43,491 nucleotides of DNA, from NCBI GenBank assembly GCA_031286755.1, contig JAITTX010000161.1, positions 1 to 43,491 of the forward strand, read 5' to 3'. This DNA comes from Paraburkholderia sp. (lineage in GTDB: Bacteria; Pseudomonadota; Gammaproteobacteria; Burkholderiales; Burkholderiaceae). A program made the position numbers and the translations under genes. The notes under the pieces are model-generated. The model had not been told where the DNA came from, made no database searches, and saw nothing but the letters and a program-made list of their open reading frames with translations. Shown piece after piece: positions 32,881 to 41,770 of this stretch. Numbering within the stretch: position 1 is the first letter of the stretch; every line of letters starts with the position of its first letter.

Positions 32881-32905
32881 GTTTTCGACTACCATGTGCG
32901 AAAAC
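32881..32905. promoter_or_regulatory. Inverted repeat upstream of the response-regulator operon
   Basis: GTTTTCG (32881-32887) and CGAAAAC (32899-32905) form a perfect 7-bp inverted repeat with an 11-base spacer (one helical turn between arms). It lies about 180 bp upstream of the response-regulator start, in a locally AT-richer spot; a candidate operator. Confidence 0.4.
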
Positions 32906-33087
32906 TGGTTCCCGATCTCTTCAGGCACATTGCTGTGCCGCGCGCTCCCATTTGTTTCGAGACGCGGCGAGAGTGGCGCCCGGGCTGTGTGGTGGGGGCC
33001 GCGCGGCAAGGGAGGGGGGCGGAGGCCGGGCATCGCAGGGCCGGCCCGTCCGGGGAAGATGAATAACGACACTGGGTGCAGGACATT

Positions 33088-33786
33088 ATGAGAATTGCAG
33101 TACTCGACGACGATCCGGCACAGACCGATTTCGTCTGCCAGACGCTGACGGCGGCTGGCCACGTCTGCCACGCGTTCGCCAAGGGAGGCGAGCTCGTCAA
33201 GCAGTTGCGGCGGCAGACGTTCGACTTGCTCGTGCTCGACTGGAACGTTCCCGACATGGCCGGCGACGAAGTTCTGCGCTGGGTCCGTCAAAGCCTCTCC
33301 ACGCGTTTGCCCGTCCTGTTCATGACGAGCCGCAGCCGCGAAGTCGACATCGCGCTGATGCTCAACAGCGGCGCCGACGACTACGTGGTCAAGCCGGTCT
33401 CCGCGCCGGTTTTGCTCGCGCGCGTGGGCTCGCTGCTGCGCCGCGCGTATCAGTTGCATGCGCCCGCGCAGAAGGAAGTCTTCGGCGAATACGAGTTCGA
33501 TCTGAAGGCGCGCCAGGCATCGGTCGGCGGCAGGCAGGTGGCGCTCACGCAAAAGGAATTCGAGCTCGCGCTGCTGTTGTTCCAGCACCTGAGCCGGCCG
33601 CTCTCGCGCGCGCACATCCTCGACGTGATCTGGAAGCAGTCCGACGACATCCCCTCGCGCACCATGGACACGCACGTCTCCATGCTGCGCTCGAAGCTCG
33701 GCCTGCGCCCCGAAAACGGCTATCGCCTCACGCCGATCTACGGCTACGGCTACCGCCTCGAGCGCATCGAGGGGGACACGGCGTGA
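33088..33786 (+). CDS. OmpR/PhoB-family response regulator
   Basis: A 232-residue response regulator. The receiver domain (1-115) shows the acidic pocket D8/D9, phospho-acceptor D51 in LLVLDWNVPDM, switch residue T80 in LFMTSR and K102 in DDYVVKPV. The C-terminal winged helix (about 132-230) has the OmpR-type features ALTQKEFELALLLFQHL and the SRTMDTHVSMLRSKL recognition helix. AGGA lies five bases before the ATG; GTG at 33076 would add four residues. It shares four bases with the FecR-type gene, so the regulator, the FecR protein and the CHASE2 kinase form one operon. Confidence 0.95.
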   Translation: MRIAVLDDDPAQTDFVCQTLTAAGHVCHAFAKGGELVKQLRRQTFDLLVLDWNVPDMAGDEVLRWVRQSLSTRLPVLFMTSRSREVDIALMLNSGADDYVVKPVSAPVLLARVGSLLRRAYQLHAPAQKEVFGEYEFDLKARQASVGGRQVALTQKEFELALLLFQHLSRPLSRAHILDVIWKQSDDIPSRTMDTHVSMLRSKLGLRPENGYRLTPIYGYGYRLERIEGDTA

Positions 33787-35324
33787 GGGGCGCCTGGTCG
33801 GCGCACCCGGCTGCGGCCGCGTCCGGGCGCGTGACGCTTGCTGTCGCGCTGTCCTGGCCCGGTCCTGAATTTGCCCCTGCATGTGCTCCTGAGACGGGTC
33901 CGGCAACTCCGCCGCGCGCGCCAGGCGGGCCCAATGCGCGCTCGCCGCTCGCCTGCGCGGTGGCCTGCGCGCTGGCGCTGGGGCTGCTGCCCGCCGTGGG
34001 CCGCGCCGAAGCCCGCAAGCCGAACCCGCCGGCGCCCATGGCCATCTACGTCACGCGGCCGGGCGACTCGCTCTACGACATCGCCACGCGCTATCTGCGC
34101 AATCCCTCCGACTGGACCAAGGTGGCCCGCCTCAATCGCGTGAGCGCGCCGCGCCGCCTGCAGCCGGGCACCTCGCTGCGCGTGCCGGTCGCGCTGCTGC
34201 GCCGGGACCATCTGAGCGCCCGCGTGATCGCCACCTCGGGGCCGGCGAGGCATGCGTTCGGCGGCGGGCCGCTGCTGCCGCTCGTGGTCGGCGGCACGCT
34301 CGTCGAGGGCGACCGCGTGCAGACCGGCGAGAACGGCTTCGCCACGCTCGAGCTCGCCGACGGCTCGCACCTCGTCATCCCGCCAGGCGCGTCGCTCGAT
34401 CTCGCCACGCTGCGCCAGACCGCGCTCACCGGCGCGACCGACCGCGTGGTCGACCTGCATCGCGGCCAGGTGAATACCGAAGTCACCAAGGCCACCCGCA
34501 AGGACGACCGCTTCCAGATCCGCTCGCCTTCGGTGGTGGCGGGCGTGCGCGGCACCAGCTTTCGCGTGAACTACGACGGCGACAAAGGTTCCACGGCGGT
34601 CGAGGTGATCGAGGGCGCCGTGGGCGTGGACGCCGCCTCGCGCGGCCCGGCAGCCGCCGTCGCGCCCGCGCCGGGCACGCCGCTCGCCGCGTCCGCGCAA
34701 CTCGTCGCGGCGCGCCACGGCAGCCTCACGCTGGCGGGCGGCGCGGTGGGCGGGCCGGTCGCGCTGCTCGACGCGCCCGATCTGCGCAACCCTTCGAAGG
34801 TCCAGGACGACGACGCCGTCGCGTTCGATCTCGCGCCCGTCAAGGGAGCGCGCAGCTACCGTGTGCAGATCGGCCGCGACGCGGGCCTGCTCGACATGAT
34901 CAGCGACGCGCGCTCGGATGGGCCGCACGTCGCCATCGGCGCGCTCGACGACGGCACCTATTTCGCGCGCTTTTCCGCTATCGACGAGAACGGCCTCGAA
35001 GGCATGCCGTCGACCTATGCGTTCCAGCGCCGGCGTCTTTCATTGGGCGCCTCAGCCGGGCATGTCGAGGGCACGCGCGACTATGCGTTCCGCTGGTTCG
35101 TCGACCAGCGCCATGCGGGTACCACGCGCTTTCGCTTCGTGCTCGCCACGTCGGAGGACCTGCGCGCGCCGCTGGTGGACCGCACCGACATCACGAACGG
35201 CGAGGCCATCGTCAGTGACCTGCCGAAGGGCGTCTACTACTGGACGGTGATCGCCGAGCAGTTCGACGGCGGCCGCTATTTCCAGAAGGCCAGCCCGGTC
35301 CAGTCGTTCCGGCTCGACTGGTGA
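33783..35324 (+). CDS. Periplasmic LysM-FecR domain protein of a two-component system
   Basis: A 513-residue protein. A hydrophobic export segment (residues about 54-76, ending VGRAEA) follows an unusually long N-terminal stretch, so the true start could be downstream, but GTG at 33783 has GAGGGGG before it and overlaps the regulator stop as GTGA. After it come a LysM domain (about 88-136, YVTRPGDSLYDIATRYL) that would bind peptidoglycan, a FecR domain (about 170-260: RVQTGENGFATLELADGSHL, SPSVVAGVRGTSFRV) and C-terminal fibronectin-type-like repeats (YRVQIGRDAG, YFARFSAIDENG). No cytoplasmic anti-sigma portion and no sigma-factor gene are present, so it probably senses or relays signals to the CHASE2 kinase. 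Confidence 0.9.
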   Translation: MRGAWSAHPAAAASGRVTLAVALSWPGPEFAPACAPETGPATPPRAPGGPNARSPLACAVACALALGLLPAVGRAEARKPNPPAPMAIYVTRPGDSLYDIATRYLRNPSDWTKVARLNRVSAPRRLQPGTSLRVPVALLRRDHLSARVIATSGPARHAFGGGPLLPLVVGGTLVEGDRVQTGENGFATLELADGSHLVIPPGASLDLATLRQTALTGATDRVVDLHRGQVNTEVTKATRKDDRFQIRSPSVVAGVRGTSFRVNYDGDKGSTAVEVIEGAVGVDAASRGPAAAVAPAPGTPLAASAQLVAARHGSLTLAGGAVGGPVALLDAPDLRNPSKVQDDDAVAFDLAPVKGARSYRVQIGRDAGLLDMISDARSDGPHVAIGALDDGTYFARFSAIDENGLEGMPSTYAFQRRRLSLGASAGHVEGTRDYAFRWFVDQRHAGTTRFRFVLATSEDLRAPLVDRTDITNGEAIVSDLPKGVYYWTVIAEQFDGGRYFQKASPVQSFRLDW

Positions 35325-35335
35325 GGCTGCGGCAC

Positions 35336-37774
35336 ATGGGCGTGAGCGCGCGCCCCGGTTCCCGCCTTGGCCGCCCGGTCGGGCGGCGCTTTCTGTTCGA
35401 GTGGCTGGGCGTCGCGTGCGCGGGCATCGTCGCCGTGCTGTTGAGCGTGGTGTGGCACTGGACGCTCAGCGCCGATCATCTGGTCTACGACCGTTTTCTC
35501 GCGGCGCGCGAGCGGCCGGTCTCGCCCGACATCGTGATCGTCGAGATCGACGACGCGAGCGTTGCCGCGCTGGGGCGCTGGCCCTGGCCGCGCAGCCTGC
35601 ACGCGCAACTCGTCGATCGACTCGCGAAGGCGGGCGTGGCCGCCGTGGTCTACGACGTGCTCTTCACCGAGCCCTCGCCCGACGACGCGCGCTTTGGCGC
35701 TGCGCTGCGCGAGCGCCCTTCGTATCTGCCGGTGCTGCTTTCGCCTGCCGACGAGGCCGACCACGGCCGCCGCGCGGTCGTGAAGCCGGTGGCGCCGCTC
35801 GACCAGGCCGCCGCGGGTCTCGGCCACATCAACCTCGAAGTCGACAACGACGGCATCGTGCGCAGCGTCGCCATGTTCGAAGGCGACGCGCAGCAGCGCT
35901 GGCCGCAGTTGATGGTGCCGCTCTGGCGCGCCGTGCGCGCCGGCAAGATCGTGCTGCCCGACCGCGCCGGCGCGAGCAGCGCCGCGGCCACGGCCGCCGA
36001 CGCCAGGCTCACGAGCGCGGGCGGCCCGGACAGCGAAGCGCGCTTTCTGCTGCCGTTCAGCGCCAACACGCACACCTACCGCACGGTGTCGTTCGAGCAA
36101 GTGCTCGAAGGCCGCGTGCCGCTTGACCTGCTGCGCGGGCGCGTGGCGCTGGTGGGCGTGACGGCGTCGGGGCTGTTCGACCGCTTCGCCACGCCGCTCT
36201 CGGGCACGCTCGGGCCGCTGCCGGGTGTGTATATACACGCGCTCGCGCTCGACACGCTGCTCTCGGGCACGGCCATCGAGCCTGCCCCGCGGCTCGCCGT
36301 GGTGCTGGCCTCGCTGCTGCCTCTCGCGCTGCTGCTGGCGGGCTTTCTCGTGCTTTCGCCGCTGTGGACGCTGCTGCTGCTGCCGTTGCTGGCGCTCATC
36401 TCGCTGGCCAGCAGCGCGGTGCTGCTCTATTACACGCGCATCTGGCTCGCGCCGGTGCCGGCGATCGTTGCGCTCGCACTCGTCTATCCGCTCTGGAGCT
36501 GGCGCCGCCTCGAAATGACGATGGCGTATCTGCGCAAGGAATTGCGCCAGCTCGCCGACGAGCCCTACCTGCTGCCCGAGGCGCCCACGCCGCCGCGCGA
36601 ATTTGGAGGCGACGTGCTGGCCCAGCAGATGGCGCTGATGGCGCAGGCCGCGCAGCGCCTGCAGGACATGCGGCGCTTCGTCTGGGACAGCCTCGACTCG
36701 GTGCCGGAGCCGCTTGTCGTGGCCGACCTGCGCGGGGTGGTGCTGATCGCCAATCACTCGGCGCGCGCTTATTTCGCTCACCTGAACGTGAGCACGGTGG
36801 AGGGGCGCGGGATGCAGGAAGTGTTCGGCGACCTCGCGCTCGTGAAGCCCATCGACCCGAATCCCGAGACGCTGGCCTTCGCGCATGCGCACTGGCCCGC
36901 GCCGCTCGATCCCGCGCGCGGCGAGTTCGCGCCGCTCATGGAGCGGGGCGTGGAAGTGCGCGCGCGCGACGGCAGCGACTACCTGCTGCGCTACGCGAGC
37001 TGCACCAACGCGCAGGGGCAGGCGGTGGGCTGGATCGCGGGCCTCGTGGACGTGACCGCGCTGCACGACGCCGAGCGCCAGCGCGAGCACGCGTTGCGCC
37101 TGCTCTCGCACGACATGCGCTCGCCGCAGGCTTCCATCGTGGCGCTCGTGGAGACCGAGCGCGAGCGCGGCACACTCGAAGCCGCTCCGGTGCGCGAGGT
37201 GATGGACCGCATCGAGCGCTACGCGCGCCGCTCGCTCACGCTCGCCGACGACTTCGTGCAACTCGCGCGCGCGGAATCGCAGGTGTATGCGCTGGAGCCC
37301 ACCAGCCTGACCGAGCTCGCCATCGACGCCAGCGACGAAGTCTGGCCGCAGGCGAGCGCCAAGCACATTCAGATCGAGACGGCGTTCGAGGGCGAGCAGA
37401 TGGGCTGGATCAACGCCGACCGTTCGCTCATGACGCGCGCCCTCGTCAATATTCTGAACAACGCGGTGAAATACAGCCCACCCGAAACCAGCATTGTCTG
37501 TAGTATCGCAGTCGCGGATGGCGGGGCCCCGCGCGTGATCTGCTCGATTCGCGACGAGGGCTATGGCATTCCGCTCGAAGATCAGGCGAAGCTGTTCCAG
37601 CCGTTCCGGCGCTTTCATGAAGGCCAGCGGCCCGAAGTGAGCGGCGCCGGGCTCGGCATGGCGTTCGTGAAGACGGTCGTGACGCGCCACGGTGGCGAAG
37701 TTCACGTGGAGAGCGCGCCGGACCAGGGCACGACGGTGACGATGTCGCTGCCGGCGCTCGATGCCGCGGCCTGA
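35336..37774 (+). CDS. CHASE2-domain sensor histidine kinase
   Basis: An 812-residue membrane kinase. It has an N-terminal membrane helix (EWLGVACAGIVAVLLSVVWH), a periplasmic CHASE2 domain to about residue 300 (DIVIVEIDDASVAALGRWPW, VALVGVTASGLFDRFATPLS), three further membrane helices (about 315-390), a PAS-like domain (DSVPEPLVVADLRGVVLIAN) and a kinase core. The phosphorylated His is H592 in LLSHDMRSPQ; the N-box is NILNNAVKYSP, and the G boxes are DEGYGIP and GAGLGMAF. ATG at 35336 has GAGG nine bases upstream; GTG at 35321 overlaps the previous stop and is an alternative. It is the cognate kinase of the regulator at 33088. Confidence 0.93.
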   Translation: MGVSARPGSRLGRPVGRRFLFEWLGVACAGIVAVLLSVVWHWTLSADHLVYDRFLAARERPVSPDIVIVEIDDASVAALGRWPWPRSLHAQLVDRLAKAGVAAVVYDVLFTEPSPDDARFGAALRERPSYLPVLLSPADEADHGRRAVVKPVAPLDQAAAGLGHINLEVDNDGIVRSVAMFEGDAQQRWPQLMVPLWRAVRAGKIVLPDRAGASSAAATAADARLTSAGGPDSEARFLLPFSANTHTYRTVSFEQVLEGRVPLDLLRGRVALVGVTASGLFDRFATPLSGTLGPLPGVYIHALALDTLLSGTAIEPAPRLAVVLASLLPLALLLAGFLVLSPLWTLLLLPLLALISLASSAVLLYYTRIWLAPVPAIVALALVYPLWSWRRLEMTMAYLRKELRQLADEPYLLPEAPTPPREFGGDVLAQQMALMAQAAQRLQDMRRFVWDSLDSVPEPLVVADLRGVVLIANHSARAYFAHLNVSTVEGRGMQEVFGDLALVKPIDPNPETLAFAHAHWPAPLDPARGEFAPLMERGVEVRARDGSDYLLRYASCTNAQGQAVGWIAGLVDVTALHDAERQREHALRLLSHDMRSPQASIVALVETERERGTLEAAPVREVMDRIERYARRSLTLADDFVQLARAESQVYALEPTSLTELAIDASDEVWPQASAKHIQIETAFEGEQMGWINADRSLMTRALVNILNNAVKYSPPETSIVCSIAVADGGAPRVICSIRDEGYGIPLEDQAKLFQPFRRFHEGQRPEVSGAGLGMAFVKTVVTRHGGEVHVESAPDQGTTVTMSLPALDAAA

Positions 37775-37789
37775 CGGCGTCCTTGCATT

Positions 37790-37822
37790 GCATCTTCGAT
37801 ACATCTTCGATACATCTTCGAT
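37790..37822. repeat. Three tandem copies of an 11-bp repeat
   Basis: CATCTTCGATA (37790-37800), CATCTTCGATA (37801-37811) and CATCTTCGATG (37812-37822), directly after the kinase stop codon and before the lipoprotein gene. Eleven bases is about one helical turn, so a protein could bind the copies on one face. It could also be simple slippage. Confidence 0.9.
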
Positions 37823-37908
37823 GGCGACGCTGGCGTGCGCGCCGGCCACCGCCTGATCCTGCCACATGGCGCCAGAATGGGCTGGCAACGATTCCGATGG
37901 AGTTCCCC

Positions 37909-38559
37909 GTGAAAATCCTGATGACGATCTGCACCTTGTCGACGCTGGCCGCGCTCGCCGGCTGCGCGGGCGCGAGCGCCGATATACGGGCCAGCGGCGA
38001 GCTGAGCGCGACCGGCGCAGCGGCCACGACGTATCGGCTCGCGCGCACGCCCGCGCAGGCCGCCGCCGGCGAGCCGCTGCCTTACGAACCCCTGCTGCGC
38101 GCCGGGCTCGCGCAGCGCGGCTTCAAGGAAGGCACGCCCGAGGCGGCGCGCTACCTCGTTTCCGCGGCATGGGCCTCGCGGCCCGCCGATGTCACGGTAG
38201 CCACCAGCAATCCGGCCAACTGCGCTGGTGGCTGCGTGCCGTCCGAAGGGCCGTCGTTGCCGTGGTTCGGCACGCGCTATGTGCATACGCTCACGTTGCG
38301 CTTTTTCGCGCTGCCGGACGGGCACGAAGCCTACAAGGTGAGCGCGGAAAAACGCGACCGCAACGCCGACGCGCAGCAGGCGCTGCCGTATCTGGTCGCC
38401 GGCGCGCTCGCGCGGCTGCCGTACGCGGGCGCGCCGCAATGGCGCGTGAAGCTGAAGGAGGCGGAGCCCGCCGCAGGCCAGTCTGGCGCGCAGAGTGGTG
38501 CGAACGCCGGCTCGCCCGCCATGCCCGACGTGATCTCCGTTACGCCGCTCGCGCAATGA
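37909..38559 (+). CDS. Small lipoprotein, DUF4136-like
   Basis: A 216-residue putative lipoprotein. From the GTG at 37909 the N-terminus is MKILMTICTLSTLAALAGCA, a short signal peptide with a lipobox ending in Cys. GGAG lies six bases before that GTG, which decides the start over the ATG at 37897. The mature part (TTYRLARTPAQAAAGEPLPY, then ARYLVSAAWASRP) resembles DUF4136-type outer-membrane lipoproteins of Burkholderiales; this match is tentative. It lies 134 bp after the kinase gene and could be a target of that system, though it may have its own promoter. Confidence 0.8.
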   Translation: MKILMTICTLSTLAALAGCAGASADIRASGELSATGAAATTYRLARTPAQAAAGEPLPYEPLLRAGLAQRGFKEGTPEAARYLVSAAWASRPADVTVATSNPANCAGGCVPSEGPSLPWFGTRYVHTLTLRFFALPDGHEAYKVSAEKRDRNADAQQALPYLVAGALARLPYAGAPQWRVKLKEAEPAAGQSGAQSGANAGSPAMPDVISVTPLAQ

Positions 38560-38698
38560 GGCCGTGGCCCGCGCGCGGGCGTGAGCGTGGGCAATTTTTC
38601 CCAGGCCGGCGCCGGCGCCGTGCACTAAGCTGATTCTCACGTCCCGAGGCAACGGTGGCCCGCAGCGAGCGGGCCTGGCATCGGACCGGGAGACAGAC

Positions 38699-39073
38699 AT
38701 GTTCGATCACGTGGGTTTGCGCGTGCACGATCTCGCGCGCAGCATGCGGTTTTACGAGGCGGCGCTGGCGCCGCTCGGTTATGGCGTCTGCGTGCGTTAT
38801 GGCGACGACGTGGGCATCGGCAAGCCCGACGCACCGCAATTCTGGCTTCACACCGTGCCGGCCGGCGACACCGGCAAGCCGCGCGGCGCGCATGTGGCGT
38901 TCGCGGCGGCGAGCCGCGCCGACGTCGACCGTTTTTACGCGGCCGGCATCGAGGCGGGCGGCGTGGACAATGGCGCGCCGGGCCTGCGGCCGGACTACAG
39001 CCCCGGCTACTACGGGGCCTTTCTCATCGACCCGGATGGCAATAACGTCGAGGCTGTGACGTTCGGCGCCTGA
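38699..39073 (+). CDS. VOC-family (glyoxalase/bleomycin-resistance/dioxygenase fold) protein
   Basis: A 124-residue single vicinal-oxygen-chelate domain. The first metal-ligand position is H4 in MFDHVGLRVHDL; FYEAALAPLGYGV and the closing YYGAFLIDPDGNNVEAVTF are typical, with the Glu of NNVEAV at the last ligand position. GGGAGA precedes the ATG. Members of this group are often annotated as glyoxalase-like, but their reactions vary. It is convergent with bluB and has no obvious partner. Confidence 0.9.
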   Translation: MFDHVGLRVHDLARSMRFYEAALAPLGYGVCVRYGDDVGIGKPDAPQFWLHTVPAGDTGKPRGAHVAFAAASRADVDRFYAAGIEAGGVDNGAPGLRPDYSPGYYGAFLIDPDGNNVEAVTFGA

Positions 39074-39113
39074 GCCATGGATTGAGCGGTGGATCTCGCC
39101 GCAAGGCGCGCGC

Positions 39114-39815
39114 TCATGAGGATCCCGTGCCCGCGTTCTCGCCTTGCGGCGCGTTTTCGGCCGGCGCGTCCGGCGTGTCCGGCCAGTGGTTTTCATACAC
39201 GCAGTCGCCGAGCGCGCGGCGTTGTGCCCAATGCTCGATCTCGAGCATCGGCTTCGGATAGAACTCGGCGACATGGCCCACGCAAAGAATCGCCACCGGC
39301 TTCGCGCCGGCCGGCATGTTCAGCAGCGCGCGCACTTCGTCCACGTCGAAGATCGACACCCAGCCCATGCCGAGCCCCTCGGCGCGCGCCGCGAGCCACA
39401 TGTTCTGGATCGCGCACGCCACCGAGGCGAGATCCATCTCGGGCAGCGTGCGGCGGCCGAAGATGTGCGCCTCGCGGCGGTCCATCAGCGCCACGACGAG
39501 CAGCTCGCCGCATTCGCGCATGCCTTCCACCTTGAGCTTCATGAACTCGTCACGGCGCTTGCCGAGCGCGTCGGCGGTGGCGATGCGCTCGCGCTCGACC
39601 GTCTCGTGCAACCTCTCGCGCAATGCGGCGCGGGTGATGCGCACGATGCGCCACGGCTGCATGTAGCCCACGCTCGGCGCGTGATGGGCGGCGTCGAGCA
39701 GGCGCGCGAGCACCGCTGGATCGATGGGGCCGGGCGTGAAGTGCCGCATGTCGCGCCGCTCGTGGATCGCGCGGTAGACCGCCGCGCGTTCGGCTTCGTC
39801 AAAGGGCTGTGCCAT
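39114..39815 (-). CDS. bluB: 5,6-Dimethylbenzimidazole synthase BluB
   Basis: A 233-residue nitroreductase-fold flavoprotein. BluB uses O2 to break reduced FMN into 5,6-dimethylbenzimidazole, the lower ligand of vitamin B12. Diagnostic stretches are the FMN-contacting RRDMRHFTPGPIDPAVLARL, APSVGYMQPWRIVRI, and GLGMGWVSIFDVDEVRALL. Its start lies inside the end of cobB (17-base overlap), so both belong to one minus-strand B12 operon. It supports aerobic B12 synthesis in this organism. Confidence 0.95.
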   Translation of the reverse strand: MAQPFDEAERAAVYRAIHERRDMRHFTPGPIDPAVLARLLDAAHHAPSVGYMQPWRIVRITRAALRERLHETVERERIATADALGKRRDEFMKLKVEGMRECGELLVVALMDRREAHIFGRRTLPEMDLASVACAIQNMWLAARAEGLGMGWVSIFDVDEVRALLNMPAGAKPVAILCVGHVAEFYPKPMLEIEHWAQRRALGDCVYENHWPDTPDAPAENAPQGENAGTGSS

Positions 39816-41124
39816 GGAAGAGTGCGGCCGTGAAAGCCGGGTTGGAAGGCCAATAGGCGTGCATATACGAAGCGACGATGGCGCCGTGCCGATAGAGCGG
39901 CTCGCCTTCGGCGCCGGTTTGCGCGTGGCGCGCGCGCAGCGTCGAGGCGAGCGGCGTGCTCACGCGCGAGTAATGGAACGTGTGGCCGGTGAGCGTGCCG
40001 TGCGCGCCGTCGAGCCGCTGCATGCCGAGCGCCGCGAAGCGCTTTTGCATCACGGCCTCGCCGGGGAGGAGGCCGAGCATGGGCGTGCGCGTGCCGTCGA
40101 CGCCGGTGAGCGCGTCGAGCAGATACAGCATGCCGCCGCATTCGGCCACCAGCGGCTTGCTGGCAATTACATGCGCGCGCAACGAATTCGCGCTGCGCGC
40201 GTTGCGCGCGAGCGCGGCCGCGTGCAGCTCCGGATAGCCGCCGGGCAGGTAGAGGGCGTCGGCGTGCGCGGGCGCGGGTTCGTCGGCCAGCGGCGAGAAA
40301 AAGCTCAGGTGCGCGCCCAGCGTTTCCAGCAGCGCGAGGTTCGCTGGATAGATGAACGAGAACGCGGCGTCGCGCGCAATGGCGATGTGCATGCCGTCGA
40401 GCAGGCGGGGCAGGGGCGCGAGCGTTTCGGCATCGCTTGCATGAAACGCGACGGCTGGCGGCAATTGCGCGAGCGCGGTGTGCGCGAGCGCGTCGGCGGC
40501 GCGCTCGATGCGCGCATCGAGATCGGCGATCTCGCTCGCCTGATGCAGGCCGAGATGCCGGTCGGGCAGCGCGAACGCCGCGTCGCTCGCGACGTGGCCG
40601 AGCCAGCGGATCTCGGCGGGCAGGCCTTCCTGGAGCATCTGCGCGTGACGCGGCGAGCCCACGCGGTTGGCGAGCACACCATGAAACGGCAGGTCGGCGC
40701 GATAGCGCGCGAGCCCGAACGCGAGCGCGCCGAATGTCTGCGCCATCGAATTCGCGTTGATGATGGCGGCCACCGGCACGCCGAATTTCGCGGCCAGATC
40801 GGCGCTGCTGGGCGTGCCGTCGAAGAGGCCCATCACGCCTTCGATCAGGATGAGATCCGCCTGCGCCGCCGCTTGCGCGAGCAACGCGCGGCAGCCCGCT
40901 TCGCCCACCATCCACAAGTCGAGTGACAGCACGCTCGCGCCGCTCGCGCGCTCGAGAATCATCGGGTCGAGAAAGTCGGGGCCGGTCTTGAACACGCGCA
41001 CGCGCCGCCCCATGCGGCGGTGCAGCCGGGCGAGGCCGGCCGTGAGCGTGGTCTTGCCCTGGCCCGACGCAGGCGCGCCGATGAAGAGCGCGGGGCAGGC
41101 GAGCGCGGCTGCCGTGGCGGCCAT
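39799..41124 (-). CDS. cobB: Cobyrinic acid a,c-diamide synthase
   Basis: A 441-residue ATP-dependent amidotransferase that amidates the a- and c-carboxylates of (hydrogeno)cobyrinic acid, with glutamine as the nitrogen donor. The N-terminal P-loop is GAPASGQGKTTLTAGLAR, followed by the dethiobiotin-synthetase-like motifs FKTGPDFLDPM and IEGVMGLFDG. The C-terminal class-I glutaminase domain shows YLPGGYPEL, the catalytic Cys in AECGGMLYLL and a catalytic His in YMHAYWP. It starts four bases after the cobO stop and overlaps bluB by 17 bases. Confidence 0.95.
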   Translation of the reverse strand: MAATAAALACPALFIGAPASGQGKTTLTAGLARLHRRMGRRVRVFKTGPDFLDPMILERASGASVLSLDLWMVGEAGCRALLAQAAAQADLILIEGVMGLFDGTPSSADLAAKFGVPVAAIINANSMAQTFGALAFGLARYRADLPFHGVLANRVGSPRHAQMLQEGLPAEIRWLGHVASDAAFALPDRHLGLHQASEIADLDARIERAADALAHTALAQLPPAVAFHASDAETLAPLPRLLDGMHIAIARDAAFSFIYPANLALLETLGAHLSFFSPLADEPAPAHADALYLPGGYPELHAAALARNARSANSLRAHVIASKPLVAECGGMLYLLDALTGVDGTRTPMLGLLPGEAVMQKRFAALGMQRLDGAHGTLTGHTFHYSRVSTPLASTLRARHAQTGAEGEPLYRHGAIVASYMHAYWPSNPAFTAALFHGTAL

Positions 41125-41128
41125 CGCG

Positions 41129-41731
41129 TCAGAACTCCACGCCCTTTTGCGCCTTCACGCCCTGCTCGCGGTATGGATGCTTCACGAGCCGCATTTCGGT
41201 GACGAGGTCGGCGGCTTCGATCAGCGCGTCGGGCGCGTGCCGGCCCGTGACCACGACATGTTGCATGGGCCCGCGCGCGGTGAGCACGCCGAGCACTTCG
41301 TCGAGTCCCAGGTACTCGTACTTGAGCACCGTGTTGAGTTCGTCGAGGATCACCATGCCGTACTCGCCGCTCTCGATCATGCGCTTCGCGGCGTCCCAGC
41401 CCTTGCGCGCGGTGGCGATGTCGGCTTCGCGGTCCTGGGTGTTCCAGGTGTAGCCGTCGCCCATCGTGATGAAGTCGCAGTGCGCGACGCTGGCGAGGAA
41501 ATCGCGCTCGGACGTATGCAGCGCGCCCTTGATGAACTGCACCACGCCGAGTTTCATGCCGTGGCCCAGCACGCGCACGGCCATGCCGAACGCCGCCGTG
41601 CTCTTGCCCTTGCCGTTGCCGGTGTTGACGATGAGAAGGCCCTTCTCGTGGGTGGCGGCGGCCTGCTTTTTCTCGTGGCCTTCGCGGCGGCGCTGGGTCA
41701 TGCGTTGGTGCGATTCGTGGTCGGTTTTCAT
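41129..41731 (-). CDS. cobO: Cob(I)yrinic acid a,c-diamide adenosyltransferase
   Basis: A 200-residue CobA/CobO/BtuR-family enzyme that transfers the 5'-deoxyadenosyl group from ATP to reduced corrinoid. The reversed-order P-loop characteristic of the family is NTGNGKGKSTAAFGMA, followed by VVQFIKGA, the Walker-B-like VILDELN and the C-terminal VTGRHAPDALIEAADLVTEM. The first 25 residues are charged (Arg, His, Lys) and vary in the family. It precedes cobB by four bases and follows the cobE-like gene by 39 bases in the same direction. Confidence 0.95.
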   Translation of the reverse strand: MKTDHESHQRMTQRRREGHEKKQAAATHEKGLLIVNTGNGKGKSTAAFGMAVRVLGHGMKLGVVQFIKGALHTSERDFLASVAHCDFITMGDGYTWNTQDREADIATARKGWDAAKRMIESGEYGMVILDELNTVLKYEYLGLDEVLGVLTARGPMQHVVVTGRHAPDALIEAADLVTEMRLVKHPYREQGVKAQKGVEF

Positions 41732-41770
41732 CGTCGCGGGAGGGTCCTGGGTTGGGGTTTCAGGTGGGAT

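Noticed and set aside
35276-37888. An 870-codon open frame on the minus strand opposite the CHASE2 kinase
   Set aside because: Composition is typical of an antisense shadow (His, Arg, Gln rich); the plus strand has a complete kinase with all motifs.
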